Assembly (NCBI RefSeq): GCF_900090285.1
Contig: NZ_LT607754.1
Span: 3,498,001 to 3,562,000 of the forward strand
Length of the DNA: 64,000 nt
Direction of reading: 5' to 3'
Source of the DNA: Micromonospora inositola
GTDB lineage: Bacteria > Actinomycetota > Actinomycetes > Mycobacteriales > Micromonosporaceae
The position numbers and the translations under genes were made by a program. The notes under the pieces were generated by a model. It was not told the origin of the DNA. It saw only the letters and a list, made by a program, of their open reading frames with translations, and made no database searches. This document shows positions 33,403-42,402 of the stretch, one piece after another (position 1 is the first letter of the stretch; each line of letters opens with the position of its first letter).

Positions 33403-34623
33403 GTGGCGGTGCGCGCGGTCGTGGTCGAGGCCGACGGCGGGTCCCGGGGCAATCCCGGTCCTGCCGGTTACGGCGCGGTGGTCCGTGACCCGGAGACCGG
33501 CGAGGTGCTCGCCGAGCGCTCCGAGTCGATCGGCACCGCCACCAACAACGTCGCGGAGTACCGCGGCCTGATCGCCGGGCTGGAGGCCGCCGCCGAGCTG
33601 GGCGCGTCCGAGGTCGAGGCGCGGATGGACTCCAAGCTGGTGGTCGAGCAGATGTGCGGCCGCTGGCAGATCAAGCACCCGGGCCTGCGGCCGCTCGCCG
33701 CCCAGGCGGCCGGGCTGGTCGCCCGGTTCGCGAACGTCCGCTTCAGCTGGGTCCCCCGGGAGCGCAACAAGCACGCCGACGCCCTCGCCAACGCCGCGAT
33801 GGACGTCGCCGCCGGGAAGGCCCCGAGCCGGGCCGCCGTCGCGCCGCCGCGGATCGTGGAGCCGCCGCGCGAGGTCGCCGGCCCCGACTCGGCGGCCCGC
33901 GCGGCCGCCCGCGAGGTGGCCGCCCGGGCGGCCACCGGACGCACCACCGGCACCGACCCGGCCACCATCCCCGCCTCCTGGGAGCCGCGCCCCACCGAGG
34001 AGGCCACCCGGCTCATCCTGGTCCGGCACGGGGAGACCGAGCGGACCGTGCAGAAGCGCTACTCCGGCCGCGGCGACGTGCCGCTGACCGACCGCGGCCG
34101 GGCCCAGGCCCGGGCCACGGCCGCCCGGGTGGCCGCGCTCGCCTCGACCGTCGCGGCCGTGGTCAGCTCACCGCTGTCCCGCTGTACGGCCACCGCCGAG
34201 GTGATCGCCGCAGCCGTCGGCAACCCGCCGGTACGCCCCGACGACGACCTGATCGAGTGCGACTTCGGGGCCTGGGAGGGTTGCACCTTCGCCGAGGTGC
34301 GCGAGGGCTGGGCGGGCGAACTGGACGCCTGGCTCGCCTCGACCCGGGTCGCCCCACCGGAGGGGGAGTCGTTCGTCGCCGTCGCCGAGCGGACCAGCCG
34401 GGCCGTCGACCGGCTGCGCGCGGCGTACCCGGGGGAGACCGTGGTGGTGGTCTCGCACGTCTCGCCGATCAAGTTGGTGCTGCGTGACGCCCTCACGGCC
34501 GGCGACGCCTTCCTGCACCGGCTGTACCTGGACACCGCCGGCATCTCGCTGCTCGACCTGTATCCGGACGGCGGCGTCGCGGTCCGTTCGGTCAACGACA
34601 CCGCCCACCTCACCGGTTTCTGA
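33403..34623 (+). CDS. Bifunctional RNase H / acid phosphatase
   Basis: 406 residues, two fused enzymes. Residues 1-140 are RNase HI: VVVEADGGSRGNPGPAGYGAVV with the first Asp, NNVAEYRGLIAGLEAA with the Glu, MDSKLVVEQM and KHADALAN with the remaining acids. An Ala/Pro/Arg-rich linker (145-200) leads to a histidine-phosphatase/CobC domain: ILVRHGETERT with the phosphorylated His, and VVVVSHVSPIK with the second His. Rv2228c is the known model, removing RNA from RNA:DNA hybrids and showing acid phosphatase (alpha-ribazole phosphatase-like) activity. The GTG start follows the zinc-ribbon stop by five bases. Confidence 0.95.
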   Translation: MAVRAVVVEADGGSRGNPGPAGYGAVVRDPETGEVLAERSESIGTATNNVAEYRGLIAGLEAAAELGASEVEARMDSKLVVEQMCGRWQIKHPGLRPLAAQAAGLVARFANVRFSWVPRERNKHADALANAAMDVAAGKAPSRAAVAPPRIVEPPREVAGPDSAARAAAREVAARAATGRTTGTDPATIPASWEPRPTEEATRLILVRHGETERTVQKRYSGRGDVPLTDRGRAQARATAARVAALASTVAAVVSSPLSRCTATAEVIAAAVGNPPVRPDDDLIECDFGAWEGCTFAEVREGWAGELDAWLASTRVAPPEGESFVAVAERTSRAVDRLRAAYPGETVVVVSHVSPIKLVLRDALTAGDAFLHRLYLDTAGISLLDLYPDGGVAVRSVNDTAHLTGF

Positions 34624-34774
34624 CCAGGGTCGCCGGGCGGTGGCCGTCACCGCTCGGCGCAGCCGGAACGCCGTTCGGCGCACCGCCGTCGCACCGCTGA
34701 ACGTGACCGCGCTCACAGGGTCGTAGCCTCCGGCCGTCACATGGCGAGTTACGACTTTCCCGGAGGTGTGTCAC

Positions 34775-35017
34775 ATGGCAGCACCCGAACCGGAGGCGCC
34801 GACCTCGGTGCGATCCAGGGCGAAGGACCACAGTCCCTGGAACTGGTTGCTTTTCATACCGATCGTGGTGCCGCTGATCCCGGCCTTCTTCAACGCCGAC
34901 TCACCCCGGCTGTTCGGGTTCCCGCGCTTCTACTGGCTGCAGCTGGCCTGGATCATCCTCGGCGTGGCCACCACCACGCTGGTCTACCAGATGACCAAGA
35001 AGCGGGGTGACCGGTGA
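34775..35017 (+). CDS. DUF3311 small membrane protein
   Basis: 80 residues with two membrane helices (WNWLLFIPIVVPLIPAFF and FYWLQLAWIILGVATTTLVY) and a basic C-terminus. It is the usual small partner of MctP-type sodium:solute symporters and may serve in their assembly or stability. GGAGGTG at 34762-34768 precedes the ATG at 34775. The stop overlaps the transporter start in a TGATG junction, so the two are co-translated. Confidence 0.9.
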   Translation: MAAPEPEAPTSVRSRAKDHSPWNWLLFIPIVVPLIPAFFNADSPRLFGFPRFYWLQLAWIILGVATTTLVYQMTKKRGDR

Positions 35018-36669
35018 TGCGCGACCACCTGACCGAGATCATCGTCTTCACGTTCCTCTTCCTGCTGGTCAGCGCGATGGGCTTCGTGGCGGCCCGCTGG
35101 CGGGCGCCGCGAGACATGGCCCACCTTGACGAGTGGGGGCTGGGCGGCCGCAACTTCGGCGGCTGGATCACCTGGTTCCTCGTCGGCGGTGACCTCTACA
35201 CCGCGTACACGTTCGTGGCGGTGCCGGCGCTGATCTTCGGCGCGGGCGCGGCCGGCTTCTTCGCCGTGCCGTACACGATCGTCATCTACCCGCTGGTGTT
35301 CCTGGTGCTCTGCCGGCTCTGGTCCGTGTCGCACCGGCACGGCTTCGTCACCCCGGCCGACTTCGTCCGCAACCGGTTCGACTCGCCGATCCTGGCGCTG
35401 CTGATCGCCATCACCGGCATCGTCGCCACGATGCCGTACATCGCGCTGCAGCTGGTCGGCATCGAGGCGGTGCTCAAGACGATGGGCGTGACGGGTGACA
35501 ACGCCCTCGCGCGGCACCTGCCGATCATCATCGCGTTCGCGATCCTGGCGGCCTACACCTACCAGTCCGGGTTGCGCGCGCCGGCGCTGATCGCCTTCGT
35601 CAAGGACTCGCTGATCTACATCGTGATCCTGGTGGCGATCATCTACCTGCCGTACAAGCTGGGCGGCTGGGGCGACATCTTCAACGCGGCCGACGCCAAG
35701 TTCAAGGCGTCACCCGCCCCCGGGGACGGGATCCTGCTCAACGCCAACAACCAGCTCCAGTACGTCACCCTGGCGCTCGGCTCGGCGCTGGCGCTCTTCC
35801 TCTACCCGCACAGCATCACCGGCGTGCTGGCCAGCCGGAACCGGGACGTGATCAAGCGGAACATGTCCGCGCTGCCGGCGTACAGCCTGCTGCTCGGGCT
35901 GATCGCGCTGCTCGGCTACATGGCCATCGCGGCGGGGGTGAAGCCGCTGCCGGGCGCCAAGGCGGGCAGCGTGGACAGCAACACCGTGGTGCCGCTGCTG
36001 TTCGACCAGCAGTTCCCGGGCTGGTTCGCCGGCGTCGCGTACGCGGCGATCGGCATCGGCGCGCTGGTGCCGGCGGCGATCATGTCGATCGCGGCGGCGA
36101 ACCTGTTCACCCGCAACATCTACAAGGAGTACCTGAAGCGGGACGCCACCCCGGCGCAGGAGGCGCAGGTCTCGAAGGTGACCTCGCTGCTGGTCAAGGT
36201 GGGCGCGCTGGCGTTCATCATCTTCCTCGACCCGCAGTTCTCCATCGACCTCCAGCTCATCGGCGGCGTGATCATCCTCCAGACGCTGCCGGCAGTGGCG
36301 CTGGGCCTCTACACCCGCTGGTTCCACCGGGGCGCGCTGATCGCCGGCTGGGTGGCCGGCATGGGGCTCGGCATGTGGATGCTCTACCAGGTCGCGAATC
36401 CGACGACCGGGAAGAAGCACTTCGCCGGCTCGGCCTTCCCGCTCTCCGAGTTCGGCTTCGACACCAAGAAGACGATCTACGTGGGCATCGTGGCCGTGCT
36501 GGTCAACCTGGTGGTGGCCGCGCTGTTGACCCTGGTCCTGCGGGCCGCGAAGGTCACCGACGGGGTGGACCACACCACGCCGGACGACTACTTCGCCGAC
36601 GAGGGCGACCCCCGGGTCACCTCCGGCACCGAGCGCGACGCTGACTCCGCCCGGGAGCCGGTCGCCTGA
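35017..36669 (+). CDS. mctP: Monocarboxylate uptake permease (MctP-like, SSS family)
   Basis: 550 residues, about 13 membrane helices. Family marks are ARWRAPRDMAHLDEWGLGGRNFGGWITWFLVGGDLYTAYTF near the start, HGFVTPADFVRNRF, FLYPHSITGVLASRN and ALVPAAIMSIAAANLFTRNIYKEYL. SSS proteins co-transport Na+ with solutes; MctP homologues carry lactate, pyruvate, propionate or alanine. An ATG at 35017 overlaps the DUF3311 stop; a GTG one codon earlier is an alternative. The C-terminal 40 residues are acidic and cytoplasmic. A strong terminator follows. Confidence 0.9.
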   Translation: MRDHLTEIIVFTFLFLLVSAMGFVAARWRAPRDMAHLDEWGLGGRNFGGWITWFLVGGDLYTAYTFVAVPALIFGAGAAGFFAVPYTIVIYPLVFLVLCRLWSVSHRHGFVTPADFVRNRFDSPILALLIAITGIVATMPYIALQLVGIEAVLKTMGVTGDNALARHLPIIIAFAILAAYTYQSGLRAPALIAFVKDSLIYIVILVAIIYLPYKLGGWGDIFNAADAKFKASPAPGDGILLNANNQLQYVTLALGSALALFLYPHSITGVLASRNRDVIKRNMSALPAYSLLLGLIALLGYMAIAAGVKPLPGAKAGSVDSNTVVPLLFDQQFPGWFAGVAYAAIGIGALVPAAIMSIAAANLFTRNIYKEYLKRDATPAQEAQVSKVTSLLVKVGALAFIIFLDPQFSIDLQLIGGVIILQTLPAVALGLYTRWFHRGALIAGWVAGMGLGMWMLYQVANPTTGKKHFAGSAFPLSEFGFDTKKTIYVGIVAVLVNLVVAALLTLVLRAAKVTDGVDHTTPDDYFADEGDPRVTSGTERDADSAREPVA

Positions 36670-36674
36670 GGCCG

Positions 36675-36717
36675 ACGACGCGCCCCCGCCACCGATCGGG
36701 TGGCGGGGGCGCGTCGT
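36675..36717 (+). terminator. Bidirectional terminator between mctP and marR
   Basis: Arms at 36675-36693 and 36699-36717 form a perfect 19-bp stem with a five-base loop; the core is GACGCGCCCCCGCCACC. It begins six bases after the mctP stop and lies before the end of the convergent MarR gene at 36722, so it can serve both. The arm shares its first 13 bases with the terminator at 11105. Confidence 0.88.
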
Positions 36718-36721
36718 GGCG

Positions 36722-37201
36722 TCAGCGGCGCCGGTTGCGGGACTCGAGGGCGCCGTTGAGGCGGTGCAGCATCTCCGCGAGGGTCTCCCGGTCGTCGGCG
36801 CTCCAGTCGGCCAGGATGTCGCCGTAGAGGCGGGTGCGGGCCGCCTGCACGGCGGCCATCCGTTGCAGGCCGGCGTGGGTGGCGGAGATCACCGTGCCGC
36901 GCCCGTCGGTCGGGTCCGGGGCGCGGGCGATCAGGCCGTCCCGCTGCATGGCCGAGACCTGGCGGGTGACCGTGGAGCCGTCCAGGTTTAGCTTCGCGGC
37001 CAGCGCCGAGACGTTCTGCGGGCCGGCGTTGGCCAGGTGCCGCAGGATCACGTACGCCGCGCGGTCCAGCAGCCGGTGCTCCATCGTGCCGGTGCCCCGC
37101 CGGGTGGCCTCCCCGAGTCGCAGCAGCAGCGCCACCTCGGTCTCGATCCGACCGAGCGTGACCTCGTCCCGAGCCGTTCCCGTCGTGTGGTCGTCCTTCA
37201 T
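36722..37201 (-). CDS. MarR family transcriptional regulator
   Basis: 159 residues with the winged helix of MarR: DRAAYVILRHLANAGPQNVSALAAKLNLDGSTVTRQVSAMQRDGLIARAPDPTDGRGTVISAT, where the recognition helix is STVTRQVSAM and the wing DPTDGRGT. Dimerisation helices flank it. The divergent MFS gene and two palindromes in the gap make autoregulated control of an efflux pump very likely. The ligand is unknown. The ATG at 37201 sits four bases from the first operator, so repressor binding would directly block its own transcription. Confidence 0.94.
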   Translation of the reverse strand: MKDDHTTGTARDEVTLGRIETEVALLLRLGEATRRGTGTMEHRLLDRAAYVILRHLANAGPQNVSALAAKLNLDGSTVTRQVSAMQRDGLIARAPDPTDGRGTVISATHAGLQRMAAVQAARTRLYGDILADWSADDRETLAEMLHRLNGALESRNRRR

Positions 37202-37204
37202 AGC

Positions 37205-37237
37205 TGTATGATACAACGGAATTACCTGTACGATACA
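37205..37237. promoter_or_regulatory. Double MarR operator between marR and MFS genes
   Basis: TGTATGATACA (37205-37215) and TGTACGATACA (37227-37237) are each perfect inverted repeats about one base and lie exactly 22 bases apart, two helical turns. An outer TAGCTGTAT/ATACAGCTA repeat (37201-37209, 37233-37241) spans both. This is the expected layout for two MarR dimers repressing both divergent genes. Confidence 0.82.
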
Positions 37238-37259
37238 GCTATCTGCCCTGGGAGGCGGA

Positions 37260-38492
37260 GTGGATCGGCGATCCGAACCCAACCGCAGTGCCATCTACGC
37301 CACCGTCACGGTGGCGTTCCTCGCGATCTCCGGCATCGCCGTGGTCGACCCGATCCTGCCGGCCATCGGCGCCGACATCGGGGTCAGCGCCTGGCAGATC
37401 GAGTTGCTCTTCACGGCGTACATCGCGCTCATGGCCGTCGGCATGATCCCCGCGACCCTGGCCAGCGGCCGGTTCGGATTCAAGCCCGTGCTGATCACCG
37501 GGGTGTCGGTGGTCGGCCTGGCCGCGGTCCTCGCGTCGTTCAGCCACAACATCGTGCAGCTCTCCGTGCTGCGGGGCGTGTGGGGCCTGGGTAACGCGAT
37601 GTTCTTCGCCACCGCCATGGTCGTCCTGGTCAACCTCGCCATCGACCGGGAATGGGTGGTCGGTCTCTTCGAGACCGCCCTCGGCCTCGGGTTCGCCGTG
37701 GGGCCGCTGCTCGGCGGTCTGCTCGGCCACGTGAGCTGGCGGCTGCCGTTCTTCGTCTGTGGCGTCTTCATGGTCGTCGCGCTCGCCGTGGCGTCCCGCA
37801 GGCTGCGCGAACCGGACACCAAACTGCCGCCCGTCAAGATCCGGTCGATCTTCGCCACCTACCGGAAGCCGGCGTTCCTCGCGCTCTGCGTGGTGACCGC
37901 CGCCTACAACTTCATCTTCTTCGTGGTGCTCGGCTACACCCCGCTCTTCCTGCGCCTCGAGGTGGTGCCGCTGGGGCTGGCCTTCACCGCCTGGGGCCTG
38001 GGGCTCGCCGCCGGCATCCTGGTGATCGGCCACCGCCTGGCGCACCGGATCGGAGCGGTGCAGACCATCGGTGTCGCCCTCGCCGGCCTGCTCGTCTGCC
38101 TGGTGCTTTTCGCCACCTCGCACAGCACCGCTCGGTCCCTCGTCGTCCTGGTCCTCGCCGGACTCTGCATGGGGCTCGCCAACGCCAACCTGACCGACCT
38201 CGCGCTGGGCCTCGGCTCATCCGACCGGCGGATCGCCACCGGCGCGTTCAACCTGGTCCGGTGGGGCGCCGCGGCACCGGCCCCGATCATCTCCGGCAAG
38301 CTCGCCGAGCACAGCCTCGCCCTGCCGTTCTGGGTGGGTGCGCTGGTGCTCGCCGTGGGGGCGCTGGTCTACCTCGCCTTCGCGCACGTGATGGCGGCCG
38401 GCTACGGCGAGCGGGTGCTCTGGGCCCGCTGGAACCGCGCCGCCCGGGACGCCGAGCACGCCCCCGAGGAGCCGGTCGGCGAGGCGTACTGA
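37260..38492 (+). CDS. MFS transporter, DHA1-like drug efflux family
   Basis: 410 residues, 12 membrane helices. FLAISGIAVVDPILPAIGADIGVSAWQIELLFTAY is the DHA1 helix 1-2 pattern, MIPATLASGRFGFKPVLI the loop 2-3 motif (A-variant lacking the usual double Arg), and LGLGFAVGPLLGGLLGHVSWRLPFFV motif C, characteristic of drug:H+ antiporters. The GTG at 37260 has GGGAGGCGGA before it. Divergent MarR and double operator suggest induction by its substrate. Confidence 0.92.
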   Translation: MDRRSEPNRSAIYATVTVAFLAISGIAVVDPILPAIGADIGVSAWQIELLFTAYIALMAVGMIPATLASGRFGFKPVLITGVSVVGLAAVLASFSHNIVQLSVLRGVWGLGNAMFFATAMVVLVNLAIDREWVVGLFETALGLGFAVGPLLGGLLGHVSWRLPFFVCGVFMVVALAVASRRLREPDTKLPPVKIRSIFATYRKPAFLALCVVTAAYNFIFFVVLGYTPLFLRLEVVPLGLAFTAWGLGLAAGILVIGHRLAHRIGAVQTIGVALAGLLVCLVLFATSHSTARSLVVLVLAGLCMGLANANLTDLALGLGSSDRRIATGAFNLVRWGAAAPAPIISGKLAEHSLALPFWVGALVLAVGALVYLAFAHVMAAGYGERVLWARWNRAARDAEHAPEEPVGEAY

Positions 38493-38577
38493 GCTTTCCC
38501 CTCCGCCCCTGGTCGAACCGCCCCGGCGCAGCGTCGCGCCCGGGCGGTTCGGCATCTCAGGGCAACCCGCGCCGGTC

Positions 38578-39339
38578 TCAGCGCAGCGCGCGCCAGAGCA
38601 GGTAGAGGCCGATCGCCGTGCCGAAGACCACGATCAGGGTCTTCAGCACCACCGGCGGCAGCCGGCGGACCAGCCGGGCGCCCGCGTACCCGCCGACCAG
38701 CGTCGCCGGCGCGACCACCGCGACGGCCGCCCAGTTGACCGGGCCGAAGAGCGCGAAGACGACCAGCGTGGTCAGCCCCACCACCGCGGAGATCAGATTC
38801 TTGATCGCCGACACCCGGGCCAGCGTGGTGTCCAGCACCAGGGCCAGGCCGGCGACCAGCATCACCCCGAGCGCCGCGCCGAAGTAGCCGCCGTACACCG
38901 CGCCGAGCCCGACCATGGCCTGCACCGTGACGGTACGGCGGCGCGGGCTCAGGCCGGCCGGGTGACCGACCAGCCGGCGCAGCGGATCCTGGAAGGCCAG
39001 CACGGCGGTCGCGCCCAGCACCAGGAACGGCACCACCAGCTCGAACGCGCGCGCCGGGGTGGCCAGCAGCAGCAGGCAGCCGAGCACGGTGCCGGCGATC
39101 GTGGTGGGCACCAGCGTGGCCATCCGCCGGGCCGGCGGCAGGTCCGCGTGGCTGCCCGCGACGCTGGCGACGTACCCGGGAAAGACCGACACCGAGTTGC
39201 TGACGTTCGCCGGCACCGGGGGCAGCCCGACCGCGATCAAGGCCGGGAAGGTGATGAGGGAACCGCCCCCGGCCACCGCGTTCACCGTGCCCGCGGCGAG
39301 ACCGGCGGCGAGCAGGAGCGCGGCGTCGGAGAGATCCAT
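38578..39339 (-). CDS. TauE/SafE family sulfite exporter-like protein
   Basis: 253 residues, about seven to eight membrane helices. AAGLAAGTVNAVAGGGSLITFPALIAVGLPPVPANVSNSVSV is the family's first repeat, and GGYFGAALGVMLVAGLALVL with KNLISAVVGLTTLVVFAL the second. Members transport sulfite, sulfoacetate or other organic anions. No sulfur genes adjoin it, so the substrate is open. It is a stand-alone gene on the minus strand. Confidence 0.92.
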   Translation of the reverse strand: MDLSDAALLLAAGLAAGTVNAVAGGGSLITFPALIAVGLPPVPANVSNSVSVFPGYVASVAGSHADLPPARRMATLVPTTIAGTVLGCLLLLATPARAFELVVPFLVLGATAVLAFQDPLRRLVGHPAGLSPRRRTVTVQAMVGLGAVYGGYFGAALGVMLVAGLALVLDTTLARVSAIKNLISAVVGLTTLVVFALFGPVNWAAVAVVAPATLVGGYAGARLVRRLPPVVLKTLIVVFGTAIGLYLLWRALR

Positions 39340-39470
39340 GGTCCCGGAGGCTAGTACCCGCGACCCGCCAGCGCAGTTCCGGCTCGTTCCGGTGCGCGCC
39401 CGGTACGCCCCCCCGCGTGGGCTGCCGGGGCGGAAATGACCGCGGACGCTGCGTCGTTAGGATGAGTGCG

Positions 39471-39893
<423 letters not shown>

Positions 39894-40143
39894 CCCACCA
39901 GGTCACCGCCTCGATCAAGGCGGTGACCTCGGCGTATACCGGGCAGTCAATGGCCGTTCAGCGCCGGCTTGTGCGCCCCTGATGCGGAGGCCCTGATCCG
40001 ATCCGCCTCGGCGGCTCTGGCCTCGTGGGCCACCTGACAACCCGTGACGTCGTCATCCTTCGGCTTCAACTCGTGACCTTGCGTCCAAGCCTGAGCCGGG
40101 ACGCCCCTCTCGATCGTCAGTGACGAGCGGGGCGACCGGTGGA
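39894..40143 (-). other. Intergenic stretch with a possible gene remnant
   Basis: On the minus strand 39947-40120 reads in good codon pattern: GHELKPKDDDVTGCQVAHEA, then RAAEADRIRASASGAHKPAL to a stop. There is no ATG or GTG giving a sensible start, so it may be a short remnant. Lower GC than the flanks. Confidence 0.3.
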
Positions 40144-41688
40144 TCAGGAAGTTGCCGGGGGGTGCCGGACGAACAGCACCGTCGGGATCACCATGACGAG
40201 CAGGACGACGCCGCCGACGAGCCAGCCGAGGTGAAGGGCGTCGGTGAAGGCCCGCGGCACGGCCAGGGAGAGCGTGTGTGCCAGCGGGGCCGGGAGCTGA
40301 CCCGTGCTGCCGCCGTGCGTGGCTCCCGCGACGACCGCTTCGGACGTGTCGGACGGCACTCCGGCCGTCGCGAGCTGCTCGTGCAGGTACTTCGGGAAGC
40401 GGGTCGTCGCGAGGGTGCCGAGGATGCTCGGGCCGAGCACGCTGCCCAGCTGGCGGAACATGTTGACCGAGCCGGCGGCCATGCCGGCCTGCAGCGGTGG
40501 CACGCTGTTGACGGCGGCGGCGGTCGACGGCGCCACCAGCAGCGCCGAGCCGACGCCGGCGACGAACAGCCCCGGCCACATCGCCCCGTACCCGCTGAAC
40601 GGGCCGACCATCAGCAGCGCGAGGGCCCCGGCGCCCATGAGAACGAGCCCCGCGGCGAGCACGGGGGCGATGCCGACCCGGCGGGCCAGGCGTCCGGCGA
40701 GTGCGCTGACGACGATGTAGGGGACGAACATGGGGAGCAGCTTCACCCCGGTCTCCAGGGCGCTCGCGTGGGCGATCCGTTCCAGGTAAAGGACGGTGAG
40801 CAGCGAGATGCCGACGAAGCCGAACATGGTGACGGCGCCGATGGTCATCACGGTCGCGAACGAGGCGTGCTTGAACAGCCGCAGGTCCAGCATGGGGTCG
40901 TGGTGGCGGAGTTCGAGCCGGACGAAGGCCACCAGCGAGACGGCGAAGACCACGTAAGCCACGATGATCGGGGGCCGGCCGTAGCCGCTGGCGCCGCCCT
41001 GGATGATGGCGTAGGTCGCCGACGCGATCGCGATGGTGCCCAGCAGCACGCCGGCGGGATCGAATTGCCGGGTCGGGTGCTTGCTCTCTGCCACGAACAG
41101 CGGGGCGAGCACGAGGGCGAGCACCCCGAGGACGAGGTTGGTGAGGTAGACCGCGTGCCAGGAGGCCTGGTCCAGGAGCGCGCCCGCCACCAGCGGCCCG
41201 ATCGCCAGCCCGAGGCCGGCGCAGCTGGCCCAGACGCTGATGGCGCCGGTCCGCTCGTGGTGGTCGGTGAAGGCGTGACTCACGATCGACAGGCTCGACG
41301 GCAACACGGCCGCGGCGCCGACGCCCATCACGGCCTGGGCCGTGATGAGCAAACCCGCGTTCGGGGCGGCGAAGGCGAGCGCGCTGCCGAGCGTGAAGAG
41401 AGCGACGCCGTAGCAGAAGACCCGCCGCCGCCCGAGCAGGTCGCTCAGCGTGCCGGCGGAGAGGACCAGGCTCACCACGGCGAGGCTGAAGGCGCTGCTC
41501 ACCCAGACCAGCATGCTGGCGGACATGTGCAGGTCGTCCTGGATCGGCGGCAGCGCCGAGATGGTCGACGACACGTTGACGAAGGTCATCATCACGCCCA
41601 GGCCGACGACGAAGAGGGCGAACCATCGTCGCCGCGCCTCGGTCGTGGGCGCCGCTGCGGCGGTGTTAGGCTGGCTAGTGAAAACCAT
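40144..41688 (-). CDS. MFS transporter, DHA2-like (EmrB/QacA type)
   Basis: 514 residues, 14 membrane helices. WFALFVVGLGVMMTFVNVSSTISALPPIQDDL is helix 1 of the family, with the usual Asp replaced by Asn-Val; GTLSDLLGRRRVFCYGVALF is motif A and GLGLAIGPLVAGALLDQASWHAVYL motif C. The long loop after helix 13 holds THGGSTGQLPAPLAHTL. Such pumps expel antibiotics or antiseptics. The ATG at 41688 lies inside an inverted repeat shared with the divergent HxlR gene. Confidence 0.93.
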   Translation of the reverse strand: MVFTSQPNTAAAAPTTEARRRWFALFVVGLGVMMTFVNVSSTISALPPIQDDLHMSASMLVWVSSAFSLAVVSLVLSAGTLSDLLGRRRVFCYGVALFTLGSALAFAAPNAGLLITAQAVMGVGAAAVLPSSLSIVSHAFTDHHERTGAISVWASCAGLGLAIGPLVAGALLDQASWHAVYLTNLVLGVLALVLAPLFVAESKHPTRQFDPAGVLLGTIAIASATYAIIQGGASGYGRPPIIVAYVVFAVSLVAFVRLELRHHDPMLDLRLFKHASFATVMTIGAVTMFGFVGISLLTVLYLERIAHASALETGVKLLPMFVPYIVVSALAGRLARRVGIAPVLAAGLVLMGAGALALLMVGPFSGYGAMWPGLFVAGVGSALLVAPSTAAAVNSVPPLQAGMAAGSVNMFRQLGSVLGPSILGTLATTRFPKYLHEQLATAGVPSDTSEAVVAGATHGGSTGQLPAPLAHTLSLAVPRAFTDALHLGWLVGGVVLLVMVIPTVLFVRHPPATS

Positions 41689-41731
41689 AGCCAGGACGGT
41701 AGCACCCCTGGCTATGCAAACACCAAGCCAG
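41671..41731. promoter_or_regulatory. HxlR operator candidates between MFS and hxlR genes
   Basis: Two related repeats: CTGGCTA (41671-41677) with TAGCCAG (41688-41694), a perfect 7-bp pair, and CTGGCTA (41708-41714) with AAGCCAG (41725-41731), matching in six of seven bases. Spacers are 10 bases in both. One covers the MFS start and the other precedes the regulator start. Confidence 0.7.
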
Positions 41732-41746
41732 ATGGGTGTGGTAGCC

Positions 41747-42277
41747 ATGACACAGCCAGCCGGGCCGGCCGGGCCCGACACCGACGCCGTCGTCACCTTG
41801 ACCGGCCGCTTCGCCGATCGCGACGCGTGGCAGGCGGAGGGCTGGTGCCGCATCGAGCACGCGCTGGAGCTGATCGGCACCCGGTCGGCGATGATCCTGA
41901 TGCGCGAGATCTACTACGGTGGCCGGCGCTTCGACGAACTGGCCCGGCATACCGGCCTGACCGAGGCGGTGGCCGCCAAGCGGCTCAAGCGGCTGGTCGC
42001 CGACGGTCTGCTGCAGCGACGGCCTTACCAGGAGCCGGGCAAGCGGACCAGGTACGAGTACGTCCTCACCGAACTGGGCCGAGAGCTCTTCCCCGCGCTC
42101 GTCGCCCTGATGCAGTGGGGGGAGCGGCTCGGCCGGGAGGGCGGCGTCGAACTCGTGCACGCCGGCTGCGGGAGTCCGCTCGGCGTCGTGGTGAAGTGTG
42201 CAAAGGGGCACGAGGTGGCGCTACCCGACACGGCCGCCCGGCTGGTGACGGACGGAAACGGCACCGACCTCCCGTAA
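41747..42277 (+). CDS. HxlR family transcriptional regulator
   Basis: 176 residues. The winged helix is WCRIEHALELIGTRSAMILMREIYYGGRRFDELARHTGLTEAVAAKRLKRLVADGLLQRRPYQEPGKRTRYEYVLTELG, the full HxlR core. A C-terminal extension HAGCGSPLGVVVKCAKGHEV carries two Cys and two His, possibly a metal or redox site. The ATG at 41747 is preferred; one at 41732 is inside the operator repeat. Divergent placement and shared operators point to control of the DHA2 pump. Confidence 0.92.
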   Translation: MTQPAGPAGPDTDAVVTLTGRFADRDAWQAEGWCRIEHALELIGTRSAMILMREIYYGGRRFDELARHTGLTEAVAAKRLKRLVADGLLQRRPYQEPGKRTRYEYVLTELGRELFPALVALMQWGERLGREGGVELVHAGCGSPLGVVVKCAKGHEVALPDTAARLVTDGNGTDLP

Positions 42278-42402
42278 CTGGACCGGCACACCTCTCCCGC
42301 CGACGATCTCTAGTGCGGCAGCCGCTGGACGCTGCGAGGAACCTCCTCGCCCAAGACAGCCGGCTGCATGACACGGCCCACGGCGGCCTCGCAGTTGGTC
42401 GG

